Part shown: one piece after another, positions 44,133-53,189 of the stretch
Position numbering within the stretch: position 1 is the first letter of the stretch
How the letters are laid out: each line of letters starts with the position of its first letter
Source of the DNA: Egicoccus sp. AB-alg2
GTDB lineage: Bacteria > Actinomycetota > Nitriliruptoria > Nitriliruptorales > Nitriliruptoraceae
DNA: 64,000 nucleotides
Reading direction: 5' to 3'
NCBI RefSeq assembly: GCF_041821065.1
Contig: NZ_JBGUAX010000003.1
Location: forward strand, 62,001 to 126,000
The notes under the pieces: generated by a model
Told to the model about the DNA's origin: nothing
Database searches by the model: none
What the model saw: the letters and a program-made list of their open reading frames with translations, nothing else
Made by a program: the position numbers and the translations under genes

Positions 44133-44275
44133 ACGAAGCCGCCCCGTCCGAATGGCGCGACACGCCCGTTCCGCGGCCCGCCCACGGCAGCTCCGTGGGC
44201 GTGCGTCCCGGCGCGCTTCGAGGCCCGACCGGCACACGGTCACGCGGTCACGTGACCACCAGCCGGAGGGCCCGT

Positions 44276-45904
44276 TCAGACGTCGAGGTAGGCCGCGAGG
44301 TCGGCCGGCGAGAGCGCCGCGCCACCCAGGGACGCGTCGCCGGCGAAGGTGTGGTCGCCGTGGCGGGTGCGCACGAACCCGAACCGGTGGGTCGAGTAGC
44401 ACGCGCCACCGGCGAGGTGGACGGCACGGACGAGTTCCGTGTCGACCGCGTTGGGCACGAGTCGCCACCGCAGCGCGCGCAGCACCTCGCCGCGCACCAG
44501 CATCGTCGCGCCCGGCAGGTGGTCCTCCCAGCGCTCCTCGTGCTGGCCGCTCTGCACGCGCAGCGTCCCGGCGGCGACGTCGTGGACCGCGTGCCGGCGT
44601 TTGCCGACCACCTCGGCGCCGCTGTAGTCGAGTGCGAGCACGAGGTCGTCGAGGTGGTGGCGGCCGTAGCGGTCGTCGTCGTCGATCTTGGCGACCAGCC
44701 CGCCCGTCGAGGCGTCCAGCGCCGCATTGAGCACGGCGCCCAGCGGACGTTCGGCACCGACCTGCACGACCGCGGCAGGTGTCAGCGCCAGGCGGTCGGG
44801 GACCGGCTCGTCGCCGTGGACGGCCAGCACCAGCTCGAGGTCCTCCTGCGTCTGACGGGCCAGGTCGGCGGTGACCTGGTGCAACAGCTCGGGCCGGCGG
44901 GTAGCCAACAGGAGGGACACGCGCCGTCGCGGCGGCACGTCGAGGCCCAGCGCCTCCACCACCTCGTCGAGGCGGGCGGCCCGGCCGTGGGTACGCAGCA
45001 CGTGACGCCGCAGCCGGACCGACAGCGCCGCCAGGGCGTCACCGTCCTCACGCAGCGCCGCCACTCGGGCGTCGACCGCCGCGGCGGTGTCACCGGTTGC
45101 GCTCTCGACCAGGACGTCGTCGGCCACCGGACCCAGCGCCTCGCGCAGGACCGCGTCGGCGGGCAGGATCGGCACCTCGCCCCGGGCGGCATGGCGCAGG
45201 ACCGCCGCCAGGTGGAGGCCGCGTCCGTCGACGACACGCGGGTCGCACCCGACCGGTGCGTCGACGCGCGGGTCGACCGCCGGCAGCCACCGCAGGGCCG
45301 CCCGCTCGGCGACTCCGCTCTCGGCCTCGATGTGGGGAGCGACCCGGGGTGGTTCTTCCCCCGGGTCGCCCCCCAGGTCCGGCCCGGCGAGCGCGACGCG
45401 CAGCGTCGGCCGCACGCCCGCCGCGGCCAGCGCCGCCGCGGCCGGACCGCCGACGGCCACCACGGCCGCGCCGACGTCGCGAGCCGCGGCCACCGCCTCG
45501 GCCAGGGCGCCGGCCTCCCAGCCGGCGTCGTCGACGAGCAGCAGGTCGACCCGGTCGCGCCGCACGGCCCGCACGTCGCCGGGGCGGATCCGCAGCGAGG
45601 GCGCGACGCCGGCCGAGACCGGGTCCGGCGACAGGTGCGCCACCCGCAGGTGCGGATAGCGGGGCCGGGCCGGAACGTCGTCCGGGCCGGCCGCGTCCCA
45701 GCGCGGCGGGCGGCCCCGCAGCGTCTGCCAGGCCGCGGCCGCGCCGTCGCGCCGCCACGAGGTTAGGGCCAGGGCGGCACGGACCGGGCGCCGGTCGCGC
45801 AGCCGGGACAGCTCGTAGCGCAGCCGCGCCGCCTCGAGCTCGGCGGCGCTTCGGTCGGCACGCGGGCTGCCGTCCGGGGTGTCCGCGGGCTCGTTCACGG
45901 CCAT
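44276..45904 (-). CDS. GT2-type glycosyltransferase, paralogue of the protein at 38753
   Basis: 542 residues. A short charged helix (ELEAARLRYELSRLRDRRP) is followed by a Rossmann-like middle part and a C-terminal GT-A domain (about 325-540). That domain has RVSLLLATRRPELLHQVTADL, the DxD-like site KIDDDDRYGRHHLDDL and a hydrophilic acceptor region. Sequence and order match the protein at 38753-40696, but the N-terminal helix is shorter. It lies 195 bases upstream of the three-part transferase on the same strand and is divergent from the ABC exporter. It probably adds a sugar to the exported glycan. Confidence 0.82.
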   Translation of the reverse strand: MAVNEPADTPDGSPRADRSAAELEAARLRYELSRLRDRRPVRAALALTSWRRDGAAAAWQTLRGRPPRWDAAGPDDVPARPRYPHLRVAHLSPDPVSAGVAPSLRIRPGDVRAVRRDRVDLLLVDDAGWEAGALAEAVAAARDVGAAVVAVGGPAAAALAAAGVRPTLRVALAGPDLGGDPGEEPPRVAPHIEAESGVAERAALRWLPAVDPRVDAPVGCDPRVVDGRGLHLAAVLRHAARGEVPILPADAVLREALGPVADDVLVESATGDTAAAVDARVAALREDGDALAALSVRLRRHVLRTHGRAARLDEVVEALGLDVPPRRRVSLLLATRRPELLHQVTADLARQTQEDLELVLAVHGDEPVPDRLALTPAAVVQVGAERPLGAVLNAALDASTGGLVAKIDDDDRYGRHHLDDLVLALDYSGAEVVGKRRHAVHDVAAGTLRVQSGQHEERWEDHLPGATMLVRGEVLRALRWRLVPNAVDTELVRAVHLAGGACYSTHRFGFVRTRHGDHTFAGDASLGGAALSPADLAAYLDV

Positions 45905-45968
45905 GTCGACGGCGGCGGCACCGACGCGGGGCCGGGCATGGTCCGGTTCGGCCCGGAGGACGTACCGT

Positions 45969-45974
45969 TAGACT
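45969..45974 (+). promoter_or_regulatory. -10 box TAGACT for the ABC exporter operon
   Basis: TAGACT 109 bases upstream of the GTG at 46084, giving a leader of about 100 bases; GAGGA lies close before the start. Confidence 0.35.
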
Positions 45975-46083
45975 CGCTCCGCTCGCGCGCCGGCCGGGTC
46001 TCGCGCCGCCGACCCGCCGACGCCGCCGCGCAGCACCTGGGGGACCGGCCAGCCGGTTCCGCCCGTCCGAGGACCCTGCTCAC

Positions 46084-46947
46084 GTGTCGATCACCTCTCC
46101 CTCGCCGCCGCCCGGCCTCACCCGGCTCGGGGGCACGCCGCCACTGCGCGAGTACCTCGCACAGGTGTGGGCCCGGCGCGAGTTCGCCCGCGAGACCGCG
46201 GTCGGCGAGTTGCGCGCGCAGCATATGGACACGACGCTGGGCGCCCTGTGGCACCTGCTGAACCCGATCCTGCAGATCTCCATCTACTACCTGATCTTCG
46301 GGCTCATCCTGCAGGTCGACCGCGGGGTGGAGAACTTCGTCGGCTACCTCGCCGTGGGCGTGTTCGTCTTCCACTGGTCGAGCAAGGCCATCACCGGCGG
46401 CGCCACGGCCATCACCGGCAACGAGGGGCTGATCCGCTCGCTGCAGTTCCCGCGGGCCCTGCTGCCGATCTCCACGGTGATCAAGGAGACCCTGGCGTTC
46501 CTGCCGGGCGTGCTGGTGATGATCGCGGTGATGTTGCTGACCGGCGAGGGTCTGTCGGTGAGCTGGCTGCTCGCGCCGGCCGCCTTCGTGCTCGGCTGCC
46601 TGTTCTGCCTCGGCGGCGCGTTCGTGACCGCGCGGGCCACGCACGTCTTCCGCGACACCCAGAACCTGCTGCCCTTCGTGTTCCGGCTCGTGTTCTACAT
46701 GTCCGGCGTCCTGTACGTGGTCGACAGCCGTTTCCACGGCGCCTTCGAACGCGCCTGGGTGCAGTGGGCGTTCATCGCCAACCCGTTCTACGCACTGCTG
46801 AGCATCTGGCGCGACGCCTTCATGAGCAGCCAGCCGATCAGCAACCTGCCGCTGCTGTGGGCCTCGGCGGGGATCTGGGCGGTCGGACTGCTGGTGGTCG
46901 GGCTGCTGCTGTTCCGGGCCGGGGAGAAGGACTACGGCCGTGGCTGA
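46084..46947 (+). CDS. ABC-2 type polysaccharide exporter, permease subunit (Wzm-like)
   Basis: 287 residues with six membrane segments. It has the ABC-2 exporter pattern: a soluble start with ELRAQHMDTTLGALWHLLNPILQISIYYLIFG, an amphipathic first half, and a last part ending FRAGEKDYGRG. Together with the ATPase overlapping by eight bases (start 46940) it forms a polysaccharide exporter of the TagG/Wzm class, moving a lipid-linked polymer across the membrane. The GTG at 46084 is chosen since the long upstream frame is a shadow of the divergent transferase gene. Confidence 0.9.
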   Translation: MSITSPSPPPGLTRLGGTPPLREYLAQVWARREFARETAVGELRAQHMDTTLGALWHLLNPILQISIYYLIFGLILQVDRGVENFVGYLAVGVFVFHWSSKAITGGATAITGNEGLIRSLQFPRALLPISTVIKETLAFLPGVLVMIAVMLLTGEGLSVSWLLAPAAFVLGCLFCLGGAFVTARATHVFRDTQNLLPFVFRLVFYMSGVLYVVDSRFHGAFERAWVQWAFIANPFYALLSIWRDAFMSSQPISNLPLLWASAGIWAVGLLVVGLLLFRAGEKDYGRG

Positions 46948-47767
46948 CACCGAGGTCTCCGCACCGCCACCGGTGACCGCGCAGGAGGAGGAGGGCCACC
47001 TCACGGTCCTCACCCGCGACCTGCACGTGACCTACCGCGTCTACGAGGACCGCCGCCCGCGGATGAAGGACTTCCTCGCCGGCGGCCTCAAGCGCCCCTC
47101 GTACCGGGAGATCCACGCCGTGCGGGGTGTGGACCTCGAGGCCCGCTCCGGCGAGGCGATCGGCGTGCTCGGCCACAACGGGTCGGGCAAGTCGACGTTG
47201 ATGCAGGCGATCGCCGGTCTGCTGCCGGCGTCCAAGGGGGAGGTGTACGCCAGCTCGCAGCCCAACCTGCTCGGCGTGTCGGCCGCGCTCAGCAAGAACT
47301 CCTCCGGCCGGCGCAACATCGTGCTGGGTGGGCTGGCCCTCGGGCTGAGCCGCGAGGAGATCGCGGCCCGGGTCGACGACACCATCGAGTTCACGGGCCT
47401 GGACGACTTCATCGACCTGCCGATCCGGACCTACTCCTCCGGCATGCGGGCGCGCCTGCACTTCGCGATCGCCACGATGGTGGAGCCGGAGATCCTGCTC
47501 GTCGACGAGGCCCTGTCGGTCGGTGACGAGGAGTTCAAGGAGCGCTCCAAGAAGCGCATCGACCGGTTGCGCGACCAGGCCGGCACCGTCTTCATCGTCA
47601 GCCACAGCCTCGGCAGCATCCGCGATCTGTGCACTCGGGCCATCTGGTTGCACAAGGGGCTCGTCCGCGAGGACGGCACGCCCGTCGAGGTCGTCAAGTC
47701 CTACAAGAAATACCTCAAGGCCATCAAGGAGGGCGGCAAGAGCGAGGGACCCGGCGCCGCTTCCTGA
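46940..47767 (+). CDS. ABC polysaccharide exporter, ATP-binding subunit (Wzt/TagH-like)
   Basis: 275 residues. It has the Walker A GHNGSGKST, the signature YSSGMRARL, Walker B EILLVDEAL and the switch His in IVSHSLGSI. The early YREIHAVRGVDLEARSGEAIGVLG and the short YEDRRPRMKDFL insert are typical for the polymer-exporting subfamily. The C-terminal carbohydrate-binding domain found in some Wzt proteins is absent (the protein ends at 275), so export is unlikely to depend on end-cap recognition by this subunit. The start overlaps the permease stop by eight bases. Confidence 0.92.
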   Translation: MADTEVSAPPPVTAQEEEGHLTVLTRDLHVTYRVYEDRRPRMKDFLAGGLKRPSYREIHAVRGVDLEARSGEAIGVLGHNGSGKSTLMQAIAGLLPASKGEVYASSQPNLLGVSAALSKNSSGRRNIVLGGLALGLSREEIAARVDDTIEFTGLDDFIDLPIRTYSSGMRARLHFAIATMVEPEILLVDEALSVGDEEFKERSKKRIDRLRDQAGTVFIVSHSLGSIRDLCTRAIWLHKGLVREDGTPVEVVKSYKKYLKAIKEGGKSEGPGAAS

Positions 47768-47781
47768 ACCGGGGTGCGCGA

Positions 47782-47787
47782 TAGCAT
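47782..47787 (+). promoter_or_regulatory. -10 box TAGCAT before the nucleotide-sugar dehydrogenase gene
   Basis: TAGCAT 85 bases upstream of the ATG at 47873, directly after the ATPase gene. Confidence 0.35.
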
Positions 47788-47872
47788 CCCCCGACGGTCA
47801 CCGGTTCGGCGCCGTGCACTCGCGCGAGCCGGCCCCTGAACACCGCCCTTTCGCGATCACAAAGACGTGCTG

Positions 47873-49168
47873 ATGTCCGACCGTGCCACCTTCTTCCGTG
47901 ACGAGCGCTGGACCGCCGGCGTCATCGGCCTGGGTTACGTCGGCCTGCCCCTGGCCGTGACCGCCGCCAGCCGTGGACTCGACGTCGTCGGCTTCGACGT
48001 GTCCGAGGCGAAGGTCGACGCCCTCAACGGCGGCACCAGCCACGTCGAGGACGTCAGCGACCAGGAGCTTCGCGACGCGCTGGCCGGTGGTGCCCGCTTC
48101 ACCGCCACCGAGGCCGACCTGTCCGACGCCGACGCCATCTTCATCGCCGTGCCGTCCCCGCTGGGTCGCAACCGCCAGCCCGACATGTCGTTCATCGAGG
48201 CCGCGGCGGAGACGGTCGCCCGCGTAGCCCGGCCGGGCATGCTGGTGTCGCTCGAGTCCACCACCTACCCGGGCACGACCGAGGACTACCTGCTGCCGGC
48301 GATCGAGAAGGCCGGCCTGACGCTGGACGAGGACGGCTTCGTCGCGTTCTCGCCGGAGCGCGTCGACCCGGGCAACGTCCTGCACACCCACCAGATCCCG
48401 AAGGTGGTCGGCGGGGTCACCCCGGCCTCGGGCGAGGTCGCCGCGGCCGCCTACCGGCGACTCGTGGAGAACGTCCACGTCGTCACGTCGGCCCGGGCCG
48501 CCGAGCTGACGAAGCTGCTGGAGAACACCTACCGGGCCGTCAACATCGCCATGATCAACGAGTTGGCGCAGGTCGCCGACGTGTTCGACATCGACATCTG
48601 GGAGGTCGTCGACGCCGCGGCGACCAAGCCGTTCGGCTTCCAGGCGTTCTACCCCGGTCCGGGCGTCGGCGGGCACTGCATCCCGCTCGACCCGCAGTTC
48701 CTGGCCTGGCGGGCCCGTGAACTGCGCGTCGCGACGCGGTTCATCGACCTCGCCGAGGACGTCAACCTCCACATGCCCGACTACGTGGTGCGGCGCATCA
48801 CCGAGCTGCTCAACGCCCGCGGCAAGGCGATCTCGTCCAGCCGCATCGTGGGGCTCGGCGCCGCCTACAAGAAGAACATCGGCGACGACCGCGAATCCCC
48901 GTCGATGGACGTACTCAAGCTGCTGGAACGCCACGGCGCGACCGTCGGCGTCCTGGACGTCCACGTGCCGACCGACCGGCTCGCGCGCCACGGCTTCGAA
49001 GCGCTGGAGAACGATGCCGACCTCACCGGCTGGGACCTCGCCGTGGTGCTGACCGACCACGACGACGTCGACTACGAGCGCGTCGCCAAGCAGGTGGACC
49101 TCGTGTTCGACACCCGTGGCATCTACCGCCGCCGCGGCATCGACGCGGACAACGTCGTCGCCCTCTAG
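47873..49168 (+). CDS. Nucleotide-sugar dehydrogenase (WbpA/WecC-like, UDP-HexNAc 6-dehydrogenase)
   Basis: 431 residues. The Rossmann motif VIGLGYVGLPLA is at 17-28. STTYPGTTEDYL, FSPERVDPGN and the catalytic cysteine C269 in PGVGGHCIPLDP belong to the branch that oxidises UDP-N-acetylhexosamines rather than UDP-glucose. The C-terminal domain has GAAYKKNIGDDRESPS. The most likely product here is UDP-ManNAcA or UDP-GlcNAcA; the presence of two WecB-type epimerases favours UDP-ManNAcA. A GTG two codons upstream is an alternative start. It is followed by a GT4 gene after 27 bases. Confidence 0.9.
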   Translation: MSDRATFFRDERWTAGVIGLGYVGLPLAVTAASRGLDVVGFDVSEAKVDALNGGTSHVEDVSDQELRDALAGGARFTATEADLSDADAIFIAVPSPLGRNRQPDMSFIEAAAETVARVARPGMLVSLESTTYPGTTEDYLLPAIEKAGLTLDEDGFVAFSPERVDPGNVLHTHQIPKVVGGVTPASGEVAAAAYRRLVENVHVVTSARAAELTKLLENTYRAVNIAMINELAQVADVFDIDIWEVVDAAATKPFGFQAFYPGPGVGGHCIPLDPQFLAWRARELRVATRFIDLAEDVNLHMPDYVVRRITELLNARGKAISSSRIVGLGAAYKKNIGDDRESPSMDVLKLLERHGATVGVLDVHVPTDRLARHGFEALENDADLTGWDLAVVLTDHDDVDYERVAKQVDLVFDTRGIYRRRGIDADNVVAL

Positions 49169-49195
49169 GGCCACGACGTCCTGCGACTCCTTCGC

Positions 49196-50314
49196 GTGCG
49201 CGTCCTGGTCGTCACCACCGTCCACACCCCGCTGGATGCCCGCATCCACCATCGGCAGATCCGTTCGCTGGTGGGCGCGGGCGCGGAGGTGACCTACGCC
49301 GCGCCGTGGTCGGCCACCGGCACCGACCCGGCCGCGGTCCTGCCGGGCGTGCGGACGATCGACCTGCCGCGCTCGGTGGGCCGCCGGCGGCTGGCGTCGC
49401 TCCTGGCGGCCCGGCGGCTGGTGAGGGCGGCCGGTCGGGGATGCTTCGACGTGGTCGTGCTGCACGACCCGGAGCTCGTGCTGGGGGTCGTGGGGCGGCT
49501 GCGGCGGCTGCCGCCGGTCGTGCTGGACGTGCACGAGGACCTCGTCGGCAGTCTCCCGGACCGGCCCTGGGTGCCCGCCCCCGCGCGTCCGGCCGTCGCG
49601 CGCCTCGGACACCTGCTGGAACGGTGGGCGGAGCGCCGGCTGCACCTGCTGCTGGCCGAGCACGCCTACCGGCAGCGCTTCTCCCGTCCCCATCCGGTGG
49701 TGCCCAACGTGCCGTGGCTGCCCCAGGCCGAGCCGCCGCCGGCCGGCAGCGCCGACCGGGTGGTCTATGTCGGCCGGGTGTCCCGCTTCCGCGGCGCCCA
49801 CGAGTTGCTGGCACTGGGCGAGCGGCTGCGGGCCGAGGCCGGTCCGCGGCTCGAGGTCGTCGGACAGGCCGACCGGGACGTGGAACCGCTGCTGCGCAGC
49901 GCGACCGACCGCGGTGACCTCGTGTGGCACGGCTACCTGCCCAACGACCGGGCACTGGCCGTCGTGCGCGGGTCCGTCGCGGGTCTCAGCCTGCTGCACG
50001 ACGTCCCCAACTACCGCGGGTCGATGCCCACCAAGGTGGTCGAGTACCTGAGCGTCGGCGTGCCGGCGGTGACGACGCCGCTGCCGGCGGCGGCCGAGCT
50101 GGTGGAGGCGTCGGGGGGCGGGCTCGTGGTGCCGTTCGGGGACGTCGAGGCCGTGCTGGCCGCCGTGCGCGAACTGGCCGCCGACCGGGCCCGCTGCGCC
50201 GCGCTCGGTGCGGCCGGGCGCGCCTACGTGGCGGCCCACCACAGCTGGAACGCGGTCGGCCCGCGCTTCGTCGCCGAACTCCAGCGTTGGGCGGGCACGG
50301 GAGCGGCGGCATGA
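49196..50314 (+). CDS. GT4 glycosyltransferase
   Basis: 372 residues of GT-B fold. The N-terminus (RVLVVTTVHTPLDARIHHRQIRSLVGAGAEV) and DVVVLHDPELVL are typical of GT4 enzymes. The C-terminal half has VVYVGRVSRFRGAHELL, RGSMPTKVVEYLSVGVPAVTT and an EASGGGLVVPFGD segment. The first Glu of the common E-x7-E site is replaced by the PTKVVEYLSVG arrangement also seen in related enzymes. The GTG start at 49196 has a weak ribosome-binding site. The stop overlaps the ATG of the next transferase (ATGA). Confidence 0.88.
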   Translation: MRVLVVTTVHTPLDARIHHRQIRSLVGAGAEVTYAAPWSATGTDPAAVLPGVRTIDLPRSVGRRRLASLLAARRLVRAAGRGCFDVVVLHDPELVLGVVGRLRRLPPVVLDVHEDLVGSLPDRPWVPAPARPAVARLGHLLERWAERRLHLLLAEHAYRQRFSRPHPVVPNVPWLPQAEPPPAGSADRVVYVGRVSRFRGAHELLALGERLRAEAGPRLEVVGQADRDVEPLLRSATDRGDLVWHGYLPNDRALAVVRGSVAGLSLLHDVPNYRGSMPTKVVEYLSVGVPAVTTPLPAAAELVEASGGGLVVPFGDVEAVLAAVRELAADRARCAALGAAGRAYVAAHHSWNAVGPRFVAELQRWAGTGAAA

Positions 50315-51336
50315 GCGCGCCGGCGAACAGCAGCCTGCCGCCCCTGCCCGAGGGTGCCGGTGTCGCCGTGGTGATCCCGGCCCTGCACGCCGAGCAGGTG
50401 GTCGGCAAGGCCGTCAGATCGGCGCTGGCGCAGGACCTCGTCGACGAGGTGGTCGTGGCCGCCGGCGATCCCGGCACGGCCCGGGCGGTCGGGGAGGCCG
50501 CCGGCGGCGACCCACGTGTCCGCGTCGTCGACAACCCGTCCGGTCGCACGCCCGACGGGCTCAACGCCGCGATCGCGGCCAGCCACGGCGAGGTGGTGGT
50601 TCGGCTCGACGCGCACGCCGAGCTGCCGGTGGGCTACGTCGCCCGGGCCGTGGAGACGCTGCGCCGTACCGGCGCCGCCAACGTCGGCGGCAAGCAGGTG
50701 CCGGTGGCCGAGCGCGGCTTCGCCCGCGCCGTCGCGGTCGCGATGGCGTCGCCCGCCGGCGCCGGCGGTGCGACGTACCGCGTCGGTGGCCGCGAGGGCC
50801 CGGCCGACACCGTCTACCTCGGCGTCTTCCGGCGTGCGGCGCTGGACGAGGTCGGCGGGTTCGACCCGCGCTTCACCCGCAACCAGGACGCCGAGCTCAA
50901 CGTGCGGCTGCGGGCCGCTGGTCACACGGTCTGGTTCGACCCGAAGCTGGCGGTCGACTACCAGCCGCGTGGCACCGTCGGTGGGCTGGCCTCGCAGTAC
51001 CTGCAGTACGGACGCTGGCGCCGCCTGACCGGCCGCACCCATCAGGGCTCGCTCAGCGCGCGGCAGTTGGCGGCGCCGACGCTGGTGCTCGGGCTGGCCG
51101 GTGCGGCGCTGCTGTCGGCCGCCACGGGCCTGTGGATCGTGCTCGGCCTGGCGGTGGCGACCTACCTCGCCGCGCTGATCGTGGCCGCCGCCCCGGCCGT
51201 GCCGACGCTGCGCCTGCTGCCCGGCGTCGTGCTCGCACTCGGGACGATGCACCTGGCCTGGGGGATAGGCTTCCTGCTGGGGCCACCACGGATGACCCAT
51301 GTCGAACGTTCCAGAGCGGGGGACGCCGATCGCTGA
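50311..51336 (+). CDS. GT2 glycosyltransferase with C-terminal membrane helices
   Basis: 341 residues. The GT-A domain begins VAVVIPALHAEQVVGKAVRSAL. It contains VRLDAHAELP (metal site DxH instead of DxD), GGKQVPVAERGFARAVAVAM and the acceptor loop FTRNQDAELNVRLRAAGH. Two or three hydrophobic segments near the C-terminus anchor it in the membrane, as in ExoA-like succinoglycan transferases. The last 38 bases overlap the start of the glycosylphosphotransferase gene, so the three genes 49196-53014 form one operon. Confidence 0.87.
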   Translation: MSAPANSSLPPLPEGAGVAVVIPALHAEQVVGKAVRSALAQDLVDEVVVAAGDPGTARAVGEAAGGDPRVRVVDNPSGRTPDGLNAAIAASHGEVVVRLDAHAELPVGYVARAVETLRRTGAANVGGKQVPVAERGFARAVAVAMASPAGAGGATYRVGGREGPADTVYLGVFRRAALDEVGGFDPRFTRNQDAELNVRLRAAGHTVWFDPKLAVDYQPRGTVGGLASQYLQYGRWRRLTGRTHQGSLSARQLAAPTLVLGLAGAALLSAATGLWIVLGLAVATYLAALIVAAAPAVPTLRLLPGVVLALGTMHLAWGIGFLLGPPRMTHVERSRAGDADR

Positions 51337-53014
51337 GCCCGGCGAGCCCGCGAACCCGGATGCACCGGACCCGGACGCCGCCCGCACCGGGTCCGCGTCG
51401 CCGTCGCCGGGTTCCACCGACACCGCCACGGAGCCGCCGGCCGGGGGCGGCCATGCCGAGGTGCCGGTGCCCGCGCGCGGTCCCGTCGAGGTACCCCCGC
51501 CGCAGGACGCGGCGCCCTCACCCGTGACCGAGGCGTCCGAGCCCCTCACCCGTGGCTCGGCGGCCGCCCCGTCCCGCGACCCGCTGGACACGGGACCGAT
51601 CGAGTCGCGGTTCGGCCCGCTGGCGACCGACCTCGACGAGGACGCGCCGCTGCTGGCCCGCCTGAACGCGATGGGCTTCCGGCTGGTCATGCTGCTGGAC
51701 GCGCTGATGCTGTACGGGCTGGCCGTGCTCGCCATGCTCGTGCGGTTCACGTTCGAGGGCCGCCCGTGGCCGACCTACCCGATGTGGCTGTACCTGACGT
51801 CGTTCACGATCGTGACGATCATCTTCGTCGCCAGCCTGTACTTCGGCGGCCTCTACGAACGCGAGCCCCGGCTGGGTGCGCCACCCACGCTGCCGCGCGC
51901 GGCCCGTCAGACGCTGGCGGCCGGCGGGCTGGTCGCCCTGGCGGATCTGGTCCTGACCGGTTTCGCCCGCGAGCTCGAGTGGGTGACGACCGCCCGCGTG
52001 CTGCCGTTCCCGGTCCCCAACCTGATCTTCCTCATCGTCGCCGGTGCGGTCGGTGTGGCCGCCAACCGGTGGTGGGTGCAGGTCGTGCGCACGCGCCGCG
52101 AGGGCCCGCCGAAGGTGCTGCTCGCCGGCGACGACGCGGACCTGGAGATCGCCCGCCGCCACGTCGCCATCGACCCTCGCCGCAGCCAGATCGTCGTCGA
52201 GGTGTCCGAGCCCGGCCAGATCCTGCCGGCCGTGCGGCGCACCGACGTCACCGACGTGGTCGTCGTCACCAGCCGCTGGCTCGACGACCTGTACCCGCAC
52301 GCGGTCGAACGGCTCGACAATGCCGGCGTCACGATGCTGCTACGGGTGACCGGCCGCGAGACCATGTTCGGGCTCGAGCGCCTGCGGGAAATCGGGGGCC
52401 TGCCGTTCGTGCTGCTGCGACCGCAGACGATGCCGCGCTCGCGCGCCCACTTCAAGCGCCTGTTCGACCTCACGGTGCTCGCGGTCAGCGCGCCGGTCCT
52501 GCTGCTGCTGACCGGCGCGATCGCCCTCCATCAGCTGGTCGTCGCCGGCCGGCCGCTGCTGTTCTGGCAGGAACGCGTGGGCGCGGCCGGCCGGCGGTTC
52601 CGGATGGTGAAGTTCCGGACGATGTCCACCGACGCGGAGTCCGACGGCCGCGGGGCCCGCCTCGCCGAGCGTGACGACCCGCGGATCATCCCGGCGTGCC
52701 GGTGGGTGCGCGCGACCCGGATGGACGAGCTCCCACAGCTGTGGAACGTCCTGCGCGGCGAGATGTCGCTGGTCGGGCCGCGCCCGGAGCGCCCCGAGCT
52801 CACCGCGCAGTTCGAGACCGCCATCCCCGGCTACGCGCGCCGGCACGCGCTGCCGCCTGGCCTGACCGGGCTCGCGCAGATCCACGGGCGCTACCACACC
52901 GATCCGGAGTACAAGCTCGGCTACGACCTGCAGTACCTCGTGAACTGGTCGCCCGTCGCCGACGTCGAGATCCTGCTGCGCACCGTCTGGGTCGTCCTCG
53001 CCCGACGCCTCTGA
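51299..53014 (+). CDS. Polyprenyl-phosphate glycosylphosphotransferase (WbaP/WcaJ-type, initiates polymer synthesis)
   Basis: 571 residues. A Pro/Ala/Glu-rich, probably disordered N-terminus (about 1-115) is followed by four membrane helices, a CoA-binding-like Rossmann domain (about 275-360) and the catalytic PGT domain (about 380-571). Motifs are FKRLFDLTVLAVSAPVLL, FRMVKFRTMSTDAE, MDELPQLWNVLRGEMSLVGPRPERPE and PGLTGLAQIHGR. The enzyme moves a sugar-1-phosphate from a nucleotide sugar to undecaprenyl phosphate, the first step of polysaccharide synthesis. The disordered N-terminus is longer than in most relatives. The first 38 bases overlap the preceding gene. Confidence 0.94.
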   Translation: MSNVPERGTPIAEPGEPANPDAPDPDAARTGSASPSPGSTDTATEPPAGGGHAEVPVPARGPVEVPPPQDAAPSPVTEASEPLTRGSAAAPSRDPLDTGPIESRFGPLATDLDEDAPLLARLNAMGFRLVMLLDALMLYGLAVLAMLVRFTFEGRPWPTYPMWLYLTSFTIVTIIFVASLYFGGLYEREPRLGAPPTLPRAARQTLAAGGLVALADLVLTGFARELEWVTTARVLPFPVPNLIFLIVAGAVGVAANRWWVQVVRTRREGPPKVLLAGDDADLEIARRHVAIDPRRSQIVVEVSEPGQILPAVRRTDVTDVVVVTSRWLDDLYPHAVERLDNAGVTMLLRVTGRETMFGLERLREIGGLPFVLLRPQTMPRSRAHFKRLFDLTVLAVSAPVLLLLTGAIALHQLVVAGRPLLFWQERVGAAGRRFRMVKFRTMSTDAESDGRGARLAERDDPRIIPACRWVRATRMDELPQLWNVLRGEMSLVGPRPERPELTAQFETAIPGYARRHALPPGLTGLAQIHGRYHTDPEYKLGYDLQYLVNWSPVADVEILLRTVWVVLARRL

Positions 53015-53015
53015 G

Positions 53016-53056
53016 CCCTGCCGCTGAGCTCGGCCGCTGAACCCTGCCGCTGAGCT
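53016..53056 (+). repeat. Short direct repeat with 13-bp period
   Basis: A 15-base CCCTGCCGCTGAGCT occurs at 53016-53030 and 53042-53056; the segment between them is a degenerate copy, giving a 13-base period. It lies just after the glycosylphosphotransferase stop and before the pseudogenes. Confidence 0.6.
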
Positions 53057-53178
53057 GCCCCTGCGGCCCTGCCGAGTGGGCCGGGTAATCCGCGCACGTG
53101 CGGGGCGGCGGGATGTCGAGACGGCGCGGCACGCTCCGCTCTCCGGGTGACGGGCCTCGCGACGAGGTCCGCGACACG

Positions 53179-53184
53179 AGGAGG
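53179..53184 (+). promoter_or_regulatory. Intact ribosome-binding site of the decayed DGPF/YCII gene
   Basis: AGGAGG with five bases to the ATG at 53190; the signal has survived although the coding frame is broken. Confidence 0.6.
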
Positions 53185-53189
53185 CGACG

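Noticed and set aside
41606-45766. A 1386-codon open frame on the plus strand
   Set aside because: Antisense to two glycosyltransferase genes with clear motifs; no recognisable domains of its own.
47798-50242. An 814-codon open frame on the minus strand
   Set aside because: Antisense to the nucleotide-sugar dehydrogenase and GT4 genes; no motifs.
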